Shown here: in pieces, positions 1 through 11,185 of the stretch
Position numbering within the stretch: position 1 is the first letter of the stretch
Layout: each line of letters opens with the position of its first letter
NCBI GenBank assembly: GCA_018110925.1
Contig: JAGAZJ010000025.1
Location: 1-64,000, forward strand
Direction: 5' to 3'
Length of the DNA stretch: 64,000 bases
Origin: Oscillospiraceae bacterium
GTDB lineage: Bacteria > Bacillota > Clostridia > Oscillospirales > Ruminococcaceae
Program-made: the position numbers and the translations under genes
The notes under the pieces: model-generated
Seen by the model: only the letters and a program-made list of their open reading frames with translations
Told to the model about the DNA's origin: nothing
Database searches by the model: none

Positions 1-3000
1 GACATTCTCCTTGAGGCCTCTGAGATAGTCGCTCTTGCCCTTGATAGCGGCATCTGTGAGCGCTCTTGTTGTCTCCTGGAAGGATGCGGCGGAGAGGAAG
101 GAGTCAGAGTTGGAGGATGCCTTTGTGATACCCTGAATGATGGGCTTCACAACAACGGGCTTGAGGTCTGTCTCGCCGTTGGCGATCCTTTCCATTATCT
201 TCTTGTTCTCCTCGTCAGCTTCACGTCTGTCTATGACAGCGCCGGGCAGGAGCAGGCTCGAACCTGCGTCCTCAACACGGACACGCTTGAGCATCTGGCT
301 TACGATAACCTCGATGTGCTTATCGTTGATATCAACACCCTGCAGACGGTAAACCTTCTGAACTTCGGTGATGATGTAGTTCTGAACGGCGAGCACGCCG
401 AGAATGTCGAGCACGTCGGAGGGGTTGATAGAGCCTTCCGTGAGAGGTGCGCCCTTTTCAACGATCGCTCCGTCATATACGTCATGTGTCTTTATCTTGT
501 AGCCGTAGGGGATAGCGTAATATTCCTCTGCGCCTGTCTCTTCGTCGGTGATGATGACGTTCTTGGTCTTCTTGACCTCTTCTATCCTTACCCTGCCGCC
601 GAACTTGGCAATGATAGCGGCATTCTTGGGTCTTCTGCTCTCAAAGAGCTCCTCGACACGGGGAAGACCCTGTGTGATATCCTCGGCAGATGCGATACCG
701 CCCGTATGGAACGTTCTCATCGTAAGCTGTGTACCGGGCTCACCGATTGACTGAGCGGCGATTACGCCGACAGCCTCGCCGACTGCAACGAGATTGTTGT
801 TTGCAAGGTTTGCACCGTAGCACTTTGCGCATACGCCGTGCTTAGCGCAGCAGTTGAGTACGGAGCGGATGGTCACACGCTCGATGCCTGCGTCAACGAT
901 CTTCTTTGCGTCCGCAACGGTGAGGAGCTTGTTCTTGGAAGCTATGATCTCGCCCGTGTTGGGGTTTCTCAGGTCGTCGAGCAGATATCTGCCCACAAGT
1001 CTTTCCTCAAAGGGCTCGATAGTCTCATTGCCGTTCTTGATGGTGTATATCTCTATGCCGACATCAGTGCCGCAGTCTTCCTCGCGGATGATGACCTCCT
1101 GAGATACATCGACAAGACGTCTGGTGAGGTAACCCGAGTCAGCGGTACGCAGAGCCGTATCTGCAAGACCCTTTCTCGCACCTCTGGAGGAGATGAAGTA
1201 TTCAAGTATGTTAAGACCTTCACGGTAGTTGGCTCTGATAGGCATCTCGATAGTCGAACCGGATGTGTTTGCGATAAGTCCTCTCATACCTGCGAGCTGT
1301 CTTATCTGGTTTATCGAACCTCTCGCTCCGGAGTCCGCCATCATGTTGATGGGGTTGTATGGGTCGAGGTCTGCCTTCAGTGCCTCTGTTACCTTGTCGG
1401 TAGCGTTGTTCCAGATCTGGATGAACTGCTTGGACTTCTCACTTGCGGATATGAAGCCTCTGCGGTACATCTTGTTTATCTTATCTACCTGAGCATCGGC
1501 ATCGGCGAGTATCTCGGGCTTCTCCTTGGGTATCTCGGCATCGCAGACCGCAACGGTTATAGCCGCCTTGGTGGAGTACTTGAAGCCCAGAGCCTTGATG
1601 TCGTCGAGCACTTCGGATGTGCGTGTAGTGCCGTGTACCTGTATGCATTTGTCTATTATCTGACCGAGCTGCTTCTTCTTAACGAGGAAGTCTATCTCCA
1701 GGTCGAACTGTGTGTCGGAGACTGTTCTGTCTACATAGCCCAGATCCTGGGGGATCTTCTCGTTGAAGATAAGTCTGCCCACAGTGCAGTCGATAACTCT
1801 TGAAACGGTCTTGCCGCCTATCTCCTTGGAAACTCTTACCTTTATAGCGGCGTGGAGAGTCACAACGCCCTCCTGATATGCCATAAGGGCTTCGCTCACG
1901 TCTCTGAATACCTTGCCCTCGCCCTTTTCTCCTACCTTTTTAAGGGTCAGATAGTAGGAACCGAGTACCATATCCTGTGAAGGAACAGCAACAGGGCGGC
2001 CGTCAGAGGGCTTGAGCAGGTTGTTTGCGGCGAGCATGAGGAAACGTGCTTCGGTCTGTGCTTCTGCGGAAAGGGGAAGATGCACAGCCATCTGGTCGCC
2101 GTCGAAGTCAGCGTTGAATGCGGTACAAACCAGCGGGTGGAGCTTTATTGCACGACCCTCGACGAGTATGGGCTCAAATGCCTGTATACCCAGTCTGTGG
2201 AGCGTAGGCGCACGGTTGAGGAGAACGGGATGATCCTTGATAACGATCTCCAGTGCATCCCATACTTCGTTCTCAGCTCTTTCAACACGCTTCTTTGCGG
2301 AACGGATATTCGTAGCCTTGCCTGTATCCACAAGGCGCTTCATTACAAAGGGCTTGAAAAGCTCCAGCGCCATTTCCTTGGGGAGACCGCACTGATACAT
2401 TTTCAGCTCGGGACCTACGACGATAACGGAACGTCCCGAATAGTCAACTCTCTTACCGAGAAGGTTCTGTCTGAATCGTCCCTGCTTACCCTTGAGCATA
2501 TCTGAGAGGGATTTGAGCGCTCTGTTGTTGGGACCTGTAACGGGTCTGCCGAAGCGTCCGTTGTCTATGAGGGCATCGACAGCTTCCTGGAGCATTCTCT
2601 TCTCGTTCCTGATGATGATGTCGGGAGCTTCAAGTTCGATCATCTTCTTCAGACGGTTGTTTCTGTTGATGACACGTCTGTAAAGGTCATTGAGGTCGGA
2701 TGTCGCATAACGTCCGCCGTCGAGCATGACCATAGGACGGAGATCGGGGGGGATGACGGGAACTATGCTGAGTACCATCCACTCAGGCTTGTTGCCCGAC
2801 ATGAGGAAGGACTTCACTATTTCAAGACGCTTTAAGAGCTTTACTCTCTTCTGACCGCTCTGGAGCTCTCTGAGTTCATCTTCAAGAGCGTCGTTGAGAC
2901 GGCGGAGATTGTTTACCCACTGGGACTTGTCAGCGATCTCGGCATACTTACCGTCGGCATTGGCTTCTTCGATCTTCTCGTCAAAGAGCTGCTCGATGTA

Positions 3001-3816
3001 CTTGGAGCCGTGTATGGTCTTGATAGCCTTGCCCGACTTCTTTTCGTCCTCGGATATATTGTACTTTATGATGACATTGTTCATGTCATCTCTTGTCACG
3101 AATTTGCCAACGGGGTATATGGGTTCTCCGTCGCTGTTGAGATAGCCGCCGTCATCGGTGACCATGAGCTTTCTCTTTGCAAGGGTGTCGAGGATGTCTT
3201 CCTCTGAAAGGCCTGTAACGCCTGAGAAGTCCTCTATATGCTCCTTGATGTACTCATCGTACTTTTCGGGGTCATAGTCCTCCAGAAGCTCTCTTACAGC
3301 CTCTGCGCCCATTGCTGCGTAGAAATCGTCCTCATACTTCTCACGGTATTCGCTGTATTCCTTTTCGGTGAGCACCTGCTTCTTGTAGAGGTCGGGGCAG
3401 TTGCCGGGGTCAACAACGATGTATTTGGTGAAATAGAGCACTTCTTCAAGGCGCTTCTGTGATACCTCCAGCACCTGACCGATGCGTGAGGGTGTGCCCT
3501 TGAAATACCAGATGTGGGAGCAGGGAGCGGCGAGGGTGATGTGACCCATACGCTCTCTTCTTACCTTGGCTCTTGTTACTTCAACGCCGCACTTTTCGCA
3601 TATCTTGCCCTTGTAGCGGATCTTCTTGTACTTGCCGCAGTGGCACTCCCAGTCCTTTGTGGGACCAAAGATCCTTTCGCAGTAAAGGCCGTCCTTTTCG
3701 GGTTTCTGTGTGCGGTAATTTATGGTTTCGGGCTTTTCGACCTGACCGTATGACCATTCGACGATCTGTTCGGGGGACGCAAGACCGATCCTTATTGACT
3801 CAAAAACACTTTCCAT
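1..3816 (-). CDS. rpoC: DNA-directed RNA polymerase subunit beta' (3' end beyond window)
   Basis: Beta' subunit of RNA polymerase, forming the clamp and active site with RpoB. The frame is open from the ATG at 3816 to the window edge, so about 1,272 residues are visible and the C-terminus is missing. Seen: an N-terminal zinc-binding cluster (CHCGKY and CEKCGVEV, residues ~60-80) and the catalytic [12 protein letters not shown] motif at residues 568-579, whose three Asp bind the active-site magnesium. The start has AAGGAG 8 nt upstream and lies 25 nt after the rpoB stop, so the two are co-transcribed. Compared with Bacillus RpoC, where this motif is near residue 450, about 120 residues are inserted after the MGAEAV segment (roughly residues 183-304). 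Confidence 0.98.
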   Translation of the reverse strand, partial: MESVFESIRIGLASPEQIVEWSYGQVEKPETINYRTQKPEKDGLYCERIFGPTKDWECHCGKYKKIRYKGKICEKCGVEVTRAKVRRERMGHITLAAPCSHIWYFKGTPSRIGQVLEVSQKRLEEVLYFTKYIVVDPGNCPDLYKKQVLTEKEYSEYREKYEDDFYAAMGAEAVRELLEDYDPEKYDEYIKEHIEDFSGVTGLSEEDILDTLAKRKLMVTDDGGYLNSDGEPIYPVGKFVTRDDMNNVIIKYNISEDEKKSGKAIKTIHGSKYIEQLFDEKIEEANADGKYAEIADKSQWVNNLRRLNDALEDELRELQSGQKRVKLLKRLEIVKSFLMSGNKPEWMVLSIVPVIPPDLRPMVMLDGGRYATSDLNDLYRRVINRNNRLKKMIELEAPDIIIRNEKRMLQEAVDALIDNGRFGRPVTGPNNRALKSLSDMLKGKQGRFRQNLLGKRVDYSGRSVIVVGPELKMYQCGLPKEMALELFKPFVMKRLVDTGKATNIRSAKKRVERAENEVWDALEIVIKDHPVLLNRAPTLHRLGIQAFEPILVEGRAIKLHPLVCTAFNADFDGDQMAVHLPLSAEAQTEARFLMLAANNLLKPSDGRPVAVPSQDMVLGSYYLTLKKVGEKGEGKVFRDVSEALMAYQEGVVTLHAAIKVRVSKEIGGKTVSRVIDCTVGRLIFNEKIPQDLGYVDRTVSDTQFDLEIDFLVKKKQLGQIIDKCIQVHGTTRTSEVLDDIKALGFKYSTKAAITVAVCDAEIPKEKPEILADADAQVDKINKMYRRGFISASEKSKQFIQIWNNATDKVTEALKADLDPYNPINMMADSGARGSINQIRQLAGMRGLIANTSGSTIEMPIRANYREGLNILEYFISSRGARKGLADTALRTADSGYLTRRLVDVSQEVIIREEDCGTDVGIEIYTIKNGNETIEPFEERLVGRYLLDDLRNPNTGEIIASKNKLLTVADAKKIVDAGIERVTIRSVLNCCAKHGVCAKCYGANLANNNLVAVGEAVGVIAAQSIGEPGTQLTMRTFHTGGIASAEDITQGLPRVEELFESRRPKNAAIIAKFGGRVRIEEVKKTKNVIITDEETGAEEYYAIPYGYKIKTHDVYDGAIVEKGAPLTEGSINPSDVLDILGVLAVQNYIITEVQKVYRLQGVDINDKHIEVIVSQMLKRVRVEDAGSSLLLPGAVIDRREADEENKKIMERIANGETDLKPVVVKPIIQGITKASSNSDSFLSAASFQETTRALTDAAIKGKSDYLRGLKENV

Positions 3817-3841
3817 GCCTGCACTCCTTATCATCGGTTAA

Positions 3842-6800
3842 TTATTCATCAATGTCATCGTCAAGGAAATCAGATGTGTCGATATCCGATCCCGATGAGA
3901 AGCCAAAATCATCATCATCGTCATCTGCAAAGGAGAAGCCTTCGAGATCGCCTGCATCAACATCGTCCTCGGTATAGGAGTTTGTCTCGTTGAGTTCCTC
4001 ATACTCCTCGGGCTCTCTGTCGTCCGCATCGGATACGGGAAGCGGGATACCGTCATCCTCTTCGTCGATAGCCTTGAGGTCGATCTCGTTGTTGTACTCG
4101 TCAAATACTCTTATATCGAGACAGAGCGACTGGAGCTCCTTGATAATTACCTTGAATGCCTCGGGTATGCCGGGCTTGGGAACGTTCTGACCCTTTACGA
4201 TAGCCTCGTAGGTCTTTACACGGCCGATGGTATCATCAGACTTGACTGTGAGTATCTCCTGAAGTGTATAGGCAGCGCCGTATGCTTCAAGAGCCCATAC
4301 TTCCATCTCACCGAAACGCTGGCCGCCGAACTGTGCCTTACCGCCGAGAGGCTGCTGTGTAACGAGTGCATAGGGACCTACCGAACGTGCATGGATCTTA
4401 TCATCAACAAGGTGGTGGAGCTTGAGATAGTACATGATGCCGACCGTAACTCTGTTGTCGAAGGGCTCACCCGTTCTGCCGTCACGGAGGACGATCTTGC
4501 CGTCCTCTTCCATGCCTGCCTGCTTGAAAGCTTCACGGACATCTTCCTCGTGTGCGCCGTCGAATACGGGTGTCATTACCTTCCAGCCGAGTTTCTTTGC
4601 GGCCATGCCAAGGTGTACTTCAAGCACCTGACCGATGTTCATTCGGGAAGGAACGCCCAGAGGGTTGAGCACGATGTCGAGAGGAGTACCGTCGGGCAGG
4701 AAGGGCATATCCTCGGATTTGAGTATGCGTGAAACGACACCCTTGTTACCGTGGCGGCCCGCCATCTTATCGCCGACAGATATCTTTCTCTTCTGAGCTA
4801 TGTAGCAGCGGACGAGTCTGTTTACGCCTGCGCCCAGCTCTTCGCAGTTTTCTCTTGTGAATTCCTTTACGTCAACTACAACGCCTGATGCGCCGTGAGG
4901 AACTTTAAGGGAGTTGTCTCTTACTTCCTTTGCCTTCTCGCCGAATATAGCACGGAGAAGCCTTTCCTCTGCGGTGAGCTCTGTCTCGCCCTTGGGTGTT
5001 ACCTTACCGACGAGTATATCACCGGCTCTTACCTCTGCGCCTATCCTGATGATGCCTCTGTCGTCAAGATCCTTGAGGGCATCCTCGCCGACATTGGGTA
5101 TATCCTTTGTGATAGTTTCTGCGCCAAGCTTCGTATCTCTTTCCTCTATCTCATATTCCTCGATATGAACAGAGGTGTATATATCTTCTCTGACGACTCT
5201 CTCGTTGAGCAGTACCGCATCCTCGTAGTTGTAGCCTTCCCATGTCATGAAGCCTATGAGGGCGTTCTTACCGATAGCGAGCTCGCCGTTGCTCGTAGCG
5301 GGGCCGTCTGCAAGCACCTGACCTACATGGACCTGCTCGCCCTTGCTGACGATGGGACGCTGATTAACGCAGGTGCCCTGGTTGGAACGCTTGAACTTTG
5401 TGAGCTTGTACTTGTAGGTGGCGCCCGTGCCGTCCTTGATAACGACCTCATCGGCGGAAACTCTGTCAACTACGCCGTCCTGCTTGGAGAGTATGCATAC
5501 GCCCGAGTCAACGGCAGCCTTGTACTCCATACCTGTGCCGACGATAGGTGCTTCCGTTTTGAGGAGAGGCACTGCCTGACGCTGCATATTCGCACCCATG
5601 AGGGCACGGTTCGCATCATCGTTCTCAAGGAATGGGATCATTGCGGTAGCGATGGAAACGACCATCTTGGGCGATACATCCATGAAGTCGATGCGCTCTC
5701 TCTCGCATTCGAGTATCTGGTCTCTGTAACGGGCATTTACCTTTGCCCTTGCAAACTTGTGATCCTCTGTGAGGGGCTCGTTCGCCTGAGCTACGGTGTA
5801 ATTGTCCTCGATGTCTGCTGTCATGTATACAACTTCGTCGGTGACAACGCCTGTTGTCTTGTCAACACGTCTGTAAGGCGCCTCGATGAAGCCGTACTGG
5901 TTTATTCTCGCAAAGGATGCAAGATAAGAGATAAGACCGATGTTAGGACCTTCGGGGGTCTCGATGGGACACATTCTGCCGTAGTGGGAATAGTGTACGT
6001 CACGGACCTCAAATCCTGCTCTGTCTCGTGAAAGACCGCCGGGGCCGAGGGCTGAGAGCCTTCTCTTATGAGTGAGCTCTGCGAGGGGGTTGTTCTGATC
6101 CATGAACTGCGACAGGGGGGATGAACCGAAGAATTCCTTGATAGCCGCAGATATGGGTCTGATGTTTATGAGTGTGGTGGGGGTGATGTTCTCGGCGTCC
6201 TGAGCCTGAGAGTTCATCTTCTCCCTGATGCCTCTTTCCATTCTTGCAAAGCCGATGCGGAACTGGTTCTGCATGAGCTCGCCGACGGAACGGATACGTC
6301 TGTTGCCCAGGTGGTCGATGTCATCGACATTGCCGACACCTTCGCAAAGATTTATGAAATAGCTTATTGAAGCGTTTATATCCTCAATGGTGATATGCTT
6401 GGGAACAAGCTCGTCCACACGCTGGCGCACCTGCTCCTCGACCTCGTCCGCGTCTGCCGCATTGTCAAGTATGTCGCAGAGAACGGTGAAGGAAACAAGT
6501 TCGTTTATGCCGTACTTGGTCACGTCAAAATCGACATATTTCGTTATATCGACCATGCCGTTGCCTATGATCTTTACATCTCTCTCCTCGAATGCGCTCA
6601 CGAGCTCACCCGTGGATGATGTGTGGAATTCCTTGTGCTCTATGTGTACGACAGCCTCTGTAACGCCTGCCTGCTCGATATCCTTTGCTTTGTCATAGGT
6701 GATGAGCTCGCCTGCCTCAGCGAGTATCTCACCCGTTCTGGGGTCTGCGATGGGGTTCGTGAGCCTGTGGCCTGCAAGTCTGGAAGCGATGCCGAGCTTC

Positions 6801-7636
6801 TTGTTGTACTTGTAGCGTCCGAAGCGTGCCAGGTCGTAGCGCTTGGGGTCGAACAGGAGCATATTCAGATGGCTCTGTGCGCTTTCTGCCGTGGGAGGCT
6901 CGCCGGGGCGGAGCTTCTTGTATACTTCGATAAGGGCAGACTCGATATCGTGAGTGTTGTCCTTCTGGGTCATGGTCTGATAGAGTCTCTCGTCAACGCC
7001 GAACTTCTCGTTTATCTCCTCGTCGGAGCCGCAGCCGATAGCTCTTATAAATGTAGTGAGGGGGATCTTTCTGTTCTTGTCTATGCGGACGTATACCACA
7101 TCGGAGGAGTCCATCTCGTACTCGAGCCATGCACCTCTGTTGGGTATTACGGTCGCCTTGAACAGATCCTTGCCCGTCTTGTCCTTCTCAACGGAGTAGT
7201 AGACGCCGGGGGAACGGACGAGCTGTGATACAACGACACGCTCTGCGCCGTTGATAACGAATGTACCGCTGTCGGTCATGAGCGGCAGATCGCCCATGTA
7301 GACTTCGCTCTCCTTTACGTCGCCTGTCTCTCTGTTATGGAGCTGAGCCTTTACAAGGAGCTTGGTGGCATAGGTAACGTCCCTGTCCTTGCATTCTGCG
7401 ATATCGTACTTCGGGTGGTCGTCAAGCCGGAAATCAACGAATTTCAGAACGAAATTGTTGTTGAAGTCTGTGATGTCGGAAACATCACGGAAAACCTCTT
7501 TAAGCCCTTCCTCAAGAAACGATTCGTAGGATTTCTTCTGCACCTCGATAAGATTAGGCATCTCCAGCACTTCGGATATCTTGCCGAAGCTCTTTCTGGT
7601 GGTCTTGCCGAGCTGCACATCTTTTACATTCACCAT
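3842..7636 (-). CDS. rpoB: DNA-directed RNA polymerase subunit beta
   Basis: Beta subunit of RNA polymerase, 1,264 residues from the chosen start. An upstream in-frame ATG at 7690 exists, but the ATG at 7636 has GGAGGG 9 nt upstream and begins with the usual [11 protein letters not shown]. The rifampicin-resistance region ([16 protein letters not shown], residues ~505-520) and the following [12 protein letters not shown] are intact. The C-terminus carries an unusual acidic tail: by my count 35 of the last 80 residues are Asp or Glu, including a run of six Asp. Transcribed from a strong sigma-A promoter about 140 nt upstream, followed directly by rpoC. No rplL/rplJ genes lie upstream. Confidence 0.98.
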   Translation of the reverse strand: MVNVKDVQLGKTTRKSFGKISEVLEMPNLIEVQKKSYESFLEEGLKEVFRDVSDITDFNNNFVLKFVDFRLDDHPKYDIAECKDRDVTYATKLLVKAQLHNRETGDVKESEVYMGDLPLMTDSGTFVINGAERVVVSQLVRSPGVYYSVEKDKTGKDLFKATVIPNRGAWLEYEMDSSDVVYVRIDKNRKIPLTTFIRAIGCGSDEEINEKFGVDERLYQTMTQKDNTHDIESALIEVYKKLRPGEPPTAESAQSHLNMLLFDPKRYDLARFGRYKYNKKLGIASRLAGHRLTNPIADPRTGEILAEAGELITYDKAKDIEQAGVTEAVVHIEHKEFHTSSTGELVSAFEERDVKIIGNGMVDITKYVDFDVTKYGINELVSFTVLCDILDNAADADEVEEQVRQRVDELVPKHITIEDINASISYFINLCEGVGNVDDIDHLGNRRIRSVGELMQNQFRIGFARMERGIREKMNSQAQDAENITPTTLINIRPISAAIKEFFGSSPLSQFMDQNNPLAELTHKRRLSALGPGGLSRDRAGFEVRDVHYSHYGRMCPIETPEGPNIGLISYLASFARINQYGFIEAPYRRVDKTTGVVTDEVVYMTADIEDNYTVAQANEPLTEDHKFARAKVNARYRDQILECERERIDFMDVSPKMVVSIATAMIPFLENDDANRALMGANMQRQAVPLLKTEAPIVGTGMEYKAAVDSGVCILSKQDGVVDRVSADEVVIKDGTGATYKYKLTKFKRSNQGTCVNQRPIVSKGEQVHVGQVLADGPATSNGELAIGKNALIGFMTWEGYNYEDAVLLNERVVREDIYTSVHIEEYEIEERDTKLGAETITKDIPNVGEDALKDLDDRGIIRIGAEVRAGDILVGKVTPKGETELTAEERLLRAIFGEKAKEVRDNSLKVPHGASGVVVDVKEFTRENCEELGAGVNRLVRCYIAQKRKISVGDKMAGRHGNKGVVSRILKSEDMPFLPDGTPLDIVLNPLGVPSRMNIGQVLEVHLGMAAKKLGWKVMTPVFDGAHEEDVREAFKQAGMEEDGKIVLRDGRTGEPFDNRVTVGIMYYLKLHHLVDDKIHARSVGPYALVTQQPLGGKAQFGGQRFGEMEVWALEAYGAAYTLQEILTVKSDDTIGRVKTYEAIVKGQNVPKPGIPEAFKVIIKELQSLCLDIRVFDEYNNEIDLKAIDEEDDGIPLPVSDADDREPEEYEELNETNSYTEDDVDAGDLEGFSFADDDDDDFGFSSGSDIDTSDFLDDDIDE

Positions 7637-7780
7637 AGGCGGACTCCCTCCAATAAATTTCAAAAAGGACGATCGCCGATCGCCCCTCATAATACAAAAC
7701 CGAACATCCTGTTCCCTGCGGATATACCGCGGTTACAAAGCGGCAACAAGACATTATTTCACATTATGATGCATTTTACA

Positions 7781-7809
7781 ATTATATTACAATGGAAGCC
7801 CAAAGTCAA
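7781..7809 (-). promoter_or_regulatory. Sigma-A promoter of rpoBC
   Basis: On the minus strand TTGACT (7809-7804), a 17-bp spacer and TATAAT (7786-7781). Predicted start near 7774 gives a 5' UTR of about 138 nt before rpoB. The 300 bp between this gene and the upstream GGDEF-EAL gene hold no other gene. Confidence 0.85.
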
Positions 7810-7990
7810 GCGGTTTTTCGATGTTCTACCTTTTAGACAAACAGGCGCATCGGTTTGACGTGAAAATTTGGCTTGTCAGGTGTAGAAATTTTATCGTAAA
7901 TTCGAGGGCGATTTGTGCATAATCACTATGGTGTCTGCCGCATTTCCCTGTGTAATGGGAAATTTTTATATCGGTAACAATGCGGTAACA

Positions 7991-8018
7991 AACAAGATCC
8001 GACCACAGCGGTCGGATC
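7991..8018 (-). terminator. Intrinsic terminator of the GGDEF-EAL gene
   Basis: Perfect 9-bp stem GATCCGACC / GGTCGGATC (7996-8004 with 8010-8018), loop of 5, followed on the minus strand by a short T-rich tail. It lies 19 bp after the stop codon at 8037. Confidence 0.8.
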
Positions 8019-8036
8019 GGTATGTCTTGTAATGCA

Positions 8037-9761
8037 TCATCCTGCGATCTTTTCAACGAGCAGGGCGGCTTCCTCTGGCGGCATGGGTCTGCCCCAGATA
8101 TAGCCCTGAATGTAGTCACATCCGATGCTTTTCAGGGTATCGAGCTGTTCGGGGTCTTCAACTCCCTCGGAGATGACGCCGAAATTCATGATATGACCTA
8201 TCGAGATGATAGCCGCAACGTACTTCCGTGAGGAGTCGCTCGAATTCATCTTGTCTATAAACGACTTGTCAACTTTAAGCAGGTCGGCGGGGAACTTGTT
8301 GAGATAGCTGAGTGACGAGTATCCCGTGCCGAAATCGTCTATGGCTATTTTTATGCCCATTGCCTTTATCTCGTTGATACAGCCGAGAGCCTTTTCTGCG
8401 GACTCTATCATGATAGACTCGGTTATCTCGATCTCAAGCTGGTCGGGCGGTATGCCGCAGGATTTTATGACAGCCTTCAGCTCGTCAACGAAGTCCGATT
8501 TCATCAGGTGTCTCACGGATACGTTCACGCTGAGCGTCGCCTTTGTGCCCGTTTTTCTTATCAGGTCGCTGAAGAAGGCGGCGGCATTCCTGAACACCGC
8601 TACATCCACCTTGTCTATCAGACCCGCCTTCTCGGCTACGGGTATGAACTCCGCAGGACTTATGAACCTGCCGTTCTCATCCTTCATACGGGCGAGAGCC
8701 TCAAATCCTCTCAGATTGTGGGTGATGTCATACTGCGGCTGCAAGTGGAAGCAAAGCGTGTTGTCATCGAGTGCGGCTCTTATCCTGCGCTCTATCTCCA
8801 GTGAGTGTTCGGATTTTATGAGTTCGTGGGTGAAGCGCAGTATGTGATTGCTGCTGTTGGAGCGCTTGACCTCATACATTGCCGCATCCGCACAGACAAG
8901 AAGCTGATCGGTGTGGGATGCATCCGCAGGGAACTCGGCATATCCGAAGCTGGCAGTCATGAAGTAGTCATATCCGTCTATGGTGATGGCGTTTTCAAGC
9001 ACGGACTCATAGTATCTTATGGTGCTTATCACATCGTTCTCACTGCGGTAGCGGCGTATTATCAGCAGGAACTCGTCGCCGCCGTGGCGCACTACAACGT
9101 CGGTCGTGCCCGACTCACCGTTTTCTGCGGCTCTGAGCCAGCGTGAGGATATCTCTCTGAGCACCTCGTTGCCCTGATTGTGACCCATAGTGTCGTTTAT
9201 GCTCTTGAAGTTGTTGAGATCGACCGATACAACGGCGAACTTCTCATTCCGCTTCACGAGCCTGTTTATAAGCTCAGTGCCCGCTGATCTGTTGGGAAGC
9301 CCCGTGAGTATGTCGGTGACCGCCTGTTTTCTTAGCCTGTTCTGATACTGCTCCGTCCTGACGTTATTCGCCTGCAGGACTATCAGGGCGATTATGGTGA
9401 ACAGATTTGAAAAAAATCCCGGCAGGGTAGACATGGCGTGTGCCTTGAACAAACTGAGGAACATCATGGGAACCTGTATCAGAAGCAGGATCATAGCTGT
9501 ATTGAATCCTGTCCTCTTGAAAAACAGCACAAGGAATATCATGCATATGTTCGACAGTGATGAGAATACTCCCGCAAAGATGGAGACATCCGTCTCCGTG
9601 CCTGCGATGGTTACGGTGTCTGTGGAGCGTGAGGTCAGCACGACCGCTATATGTATGATCAAATATGTCACGACGAGTATTGCGAAGGTGAACTTTGAAT
9701 ACGTCCTCTGACCCGTGTCAGCGCTCAGATATTCATTGGTCTGTGACCGAGCCTTATCCAT
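8037..9761 (-). CDS. Membrane-bound GGDEF-EAL cyclic-di-GMP protein
   Basis: Predicted c-di-GMP turnover enzyme of about 574 residues: about four N-terminal membrane helices (~24-130), a GGDEF domain (~140-300) and a C-terminal EAL domain (~325-565). The GGDEF signature is intact (RHGGDEF, ~residue 230). The EAL domain has the EAL motif, ITES, DDFGTGYSSL, the LKVDKSFI lysine, SEGVE and QGYIWGRP, so the metal-binding and catalytic set looks complete and a phosphodiesterase is likely. Whether the cyclase is also active cannot be told. ATG at 9761 is preferred over 9767 because GAGGAG sits 7 nt before it. Monocistronic, with its own promoter and terminator. Confidence 0.93.
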   Translation of the reverse strand: MDKARSQTNEYLSADTGQRTYSKFTFAILVVTYLIIHIAVVLTSRSTDTVTIAGTETDVSIFAGVFSSLSNICMIFLVLFFKRTGFNTAMILLLIQVPMMFLSLFKAHAMSTLPGFFSNLFTIIALIVLQANNVRTEQYQNRLRKQAVTDILTGLPNRSAGTELINRLVKRNEKFAVVSVDLNNFKSINDTMGHNQGNEVLREISSRWLRAAENGESGTTDVVVRHGGDEFLLIIRRYRSENDVISTIRYYESVLENAITIDGYDYFMTASFGYAEFPADASHTDQLLVCADAAMYEVKRSNSSNHILRFTHELIKSEHSLEIERRIRAALDDNTLCFHLQPQYDITHNLRGFEALARMKDENGRFISPAEFIPVAEKAGLIDKVDVAVFRNAAAFFSDLIRKTGTKATLSVNVSVRHLMKSDFVDELKAVIKSCGIPPDQLEIEITESIMIESAEKALGCINEIKAMGIKIAIDDFGTGYSSLSYLNKFPADLLKVDKSFIDKMNSSDSSRKYVAAIISIGHIMNFGVISEGVEDPEQLDTLKSIGCDYIQGYIWGRPMPPEEAALLVEKIAG

Positions 9762-9966
9762 ACTCATTCTCCTCTCTGTATTTCGGGAGAATACAATGTT
9801 TTCTCAGATACCATGTGCGATCAAATAATACTGATTTCTGACCGATGTATAGAGCAGAAATGCCCTCAAAAGCTTGAATATATGCGGTTTTGCAGGCAGA
9901 GATCCTCTGTACATCGAGAAAGAATCAGTATAAGATGATACACATAGCTATCACATTCTTTGTATC

Positions 9967-9995
9967 ATTATACAATAATATAGGTATCTTGTCAA
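9967..9995 (-). promoter_or_regulatory. Consensus sigma-A promoter of the GGDEF-EAL gene
   Basis: Minus strand TTGACA (9995-9990), 17-bp spacer, TATAAT (9972-9967): a perfect consensus pair. Predicted start near 9960, leaving a ~200-nt 5' UTR before 9761. I looked for a c-di-GMP riboswitch in that leader and recognised none. Confidence 0.85.
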
Positions 9996-9996
9996 T

Positions 9997-10035
9997 AAAA
10001 ATACATCATCTTTGATATAATACTCAAAGATGATG
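9997..10035 (-). terminator. Intrinsic terminator of the DUF4349 lipoprotein gene
   Basis: Perfect 12-bp stem CATCATCTTTGA / TCAAAGATGATG (10004-10015 with 10024-10035), 8-nt loop, T-rich tail on the minus strand. It ends the mannanase operon and almost touches the next promoter. Confidence 0.85.
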
Positions 10036-10052
10036 TGAAAAAATTGTTATAA

Positions 10053-11120
10053 TTATTCTATATTGTTTCCTTTTTCTGAATTGTCCTTTTCCTCAGGCTT
10101 CGGCTGAGCCTGTACCTGTGCGGTCATAGCAGCCTTCTTGGCTCTGCGCTTCCTGGTTGCGGATACAACTATTATGATGATGACTGCCAGTATCGCAAGA
10201 TACGGGAACAGTGCTATGAACAGGAACAGCAGACCCTCAAGCACTTCAAGGAATGTAGAGCCGCTTTCCTTTATCTGCTCCCCCAGACGCTCAAGAAACG
10301 TGGGCTCGGGCTCGGGCTCTGTATGTATCGGTGTCAGCTTGTGTACCTCGGTGAGCGTGAGGTTTATCTTTGAATAAGCCACATCCGTATCCATTGCGGA
10401 GCGGTCGCTCTTGTAGCGGTTGAGCTGTGCCTGTACGCTTGTGAGACGATCCTCGACGGTTATCATCTCGTCTATGGTAACGGCGTTGTCCATCATTTCA
10501 AGAAGTCTTTCCTGCTCCTTTTCAAGAGCGGCTATCTCGGCTTCGTTGTCGGCATACCGGCGGCTGATGTTCTCCGCATTGGTGGATTCGTGCATCTTCT
10601 GCCCATAGGCGGAGAGCCCTGCGAGGAATTCATCGAAATGCTCCGAGGGGATGCGCACGGTGAGGCTGAGCCTTCTCTCCGACTCATAGGTCTCATCGTC
10701 GAAATACCACCTTTTGTTCTGGTTGCTCTCACCCGAGCTTTCTATGAAGCCACCGTACTGGGCGATGTCATTGCGTATCCGTGAGACCGCATCATCGTAT
10801 TCTAGGGTCTCGAGGTCAACGGTGCCCGTATAGACCATTTTCTGCGCCGCAAGGTACTTCTGGCTGTCAGAGAGCGGCGTTTCAGCCGTTGACGTTGATA
10901 AGGTGTTCTCCGCATATGCGTACGATTGGTCACCGTTCGTATAGTCCTCATCACTGTACTCGGCTTCATCTGCATAATCGGCATATGCCGATTTTGCAGA
11001 CTGTGAGTCCGAGACGGATTTATTCATCGTCGCACCCGAATGGTTCGTGCTGCCGCAAGCCGTGAATGTCAACATAAGTGCTGTGATCATAGCTAAAGCT
11101 GATTTATTTTTTATTGTCAT
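10053..11120 (-). CDS. DUF4349 lipoprotein
   Basis: Predicted lipoprotein of about 355 residues. A signal peptide ends in a lipobox (LTFTAC, Cys ~22); then comes an acidic linker, a DUF4349 domain (~90-285) with a coiled-coil section rich in Glu and Leu, and a C-terminal membrane helix (~302-325) followed by a basic tail. The lipid anchor and the C-terminal helix suggest the protein sits on the outer face of the membrane attached at both ends. The ATG at 11120 has AGGAGG 8 nt before it. Function unknown. It is the last gene of the mannanase operon, 65 nt after the GH26 stop, so it may also have its own promoter. Confidence 0.85.
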   Translation of the reverse strand: MTIKNKSALAMITALMLTFTACGSTNHSGATMNKSVSDSQSAKSAYADYADEAEYSDEDYTNGDQSYAYAENTLSTSTAETPLSDSQKYLAAQKMVYTGTVDLETLEYDDAVSRIRNDIAQYGGFIESSGESNQNKRWYFDDETYESERRLSLTVRIPSEHFDEFLAGLSAYGQKMHESTNAENISRRYADNEAEIAALEKEQERLLEMMDNAVTIDEMITVEDRLTSVQAQLNRYKSDRSAMDTDVAYSKINLTLTEVHKLTPIHTEPEPEPTFLERLGEQIKESGSTFLEVLEGLLFLFIALFPYLAILAVIIIIVVSATRKRRAKKAAMTAQVQAQPKPEEKDNSEKGNNIE

Positions 11121-11185
11121 TGTGACCACCTCCTGCTATATATACAACTCACGGCGGAAATATTTTTCATTCCTTCTTAAAAAAT

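Noticed and set aside
240..270. tRNA-like GGCTCGAACCTGC on the plus strand
   Set aside because: It falls inside the rpoC coding region and no cloverleaf can be drawn around it.
4895..6031. Long plus-strand open frame inside rpoB
   Set aside because: It is antisense to a fully conserved rpoB and has unnatural composition; no ribosome site.
9762..9960. c-di-GMP riboswitch in the GGDEF-EAL leader
   Set aside because: The conserved GEMM core patterns are not present, although GCAAAACC occurs by chance.
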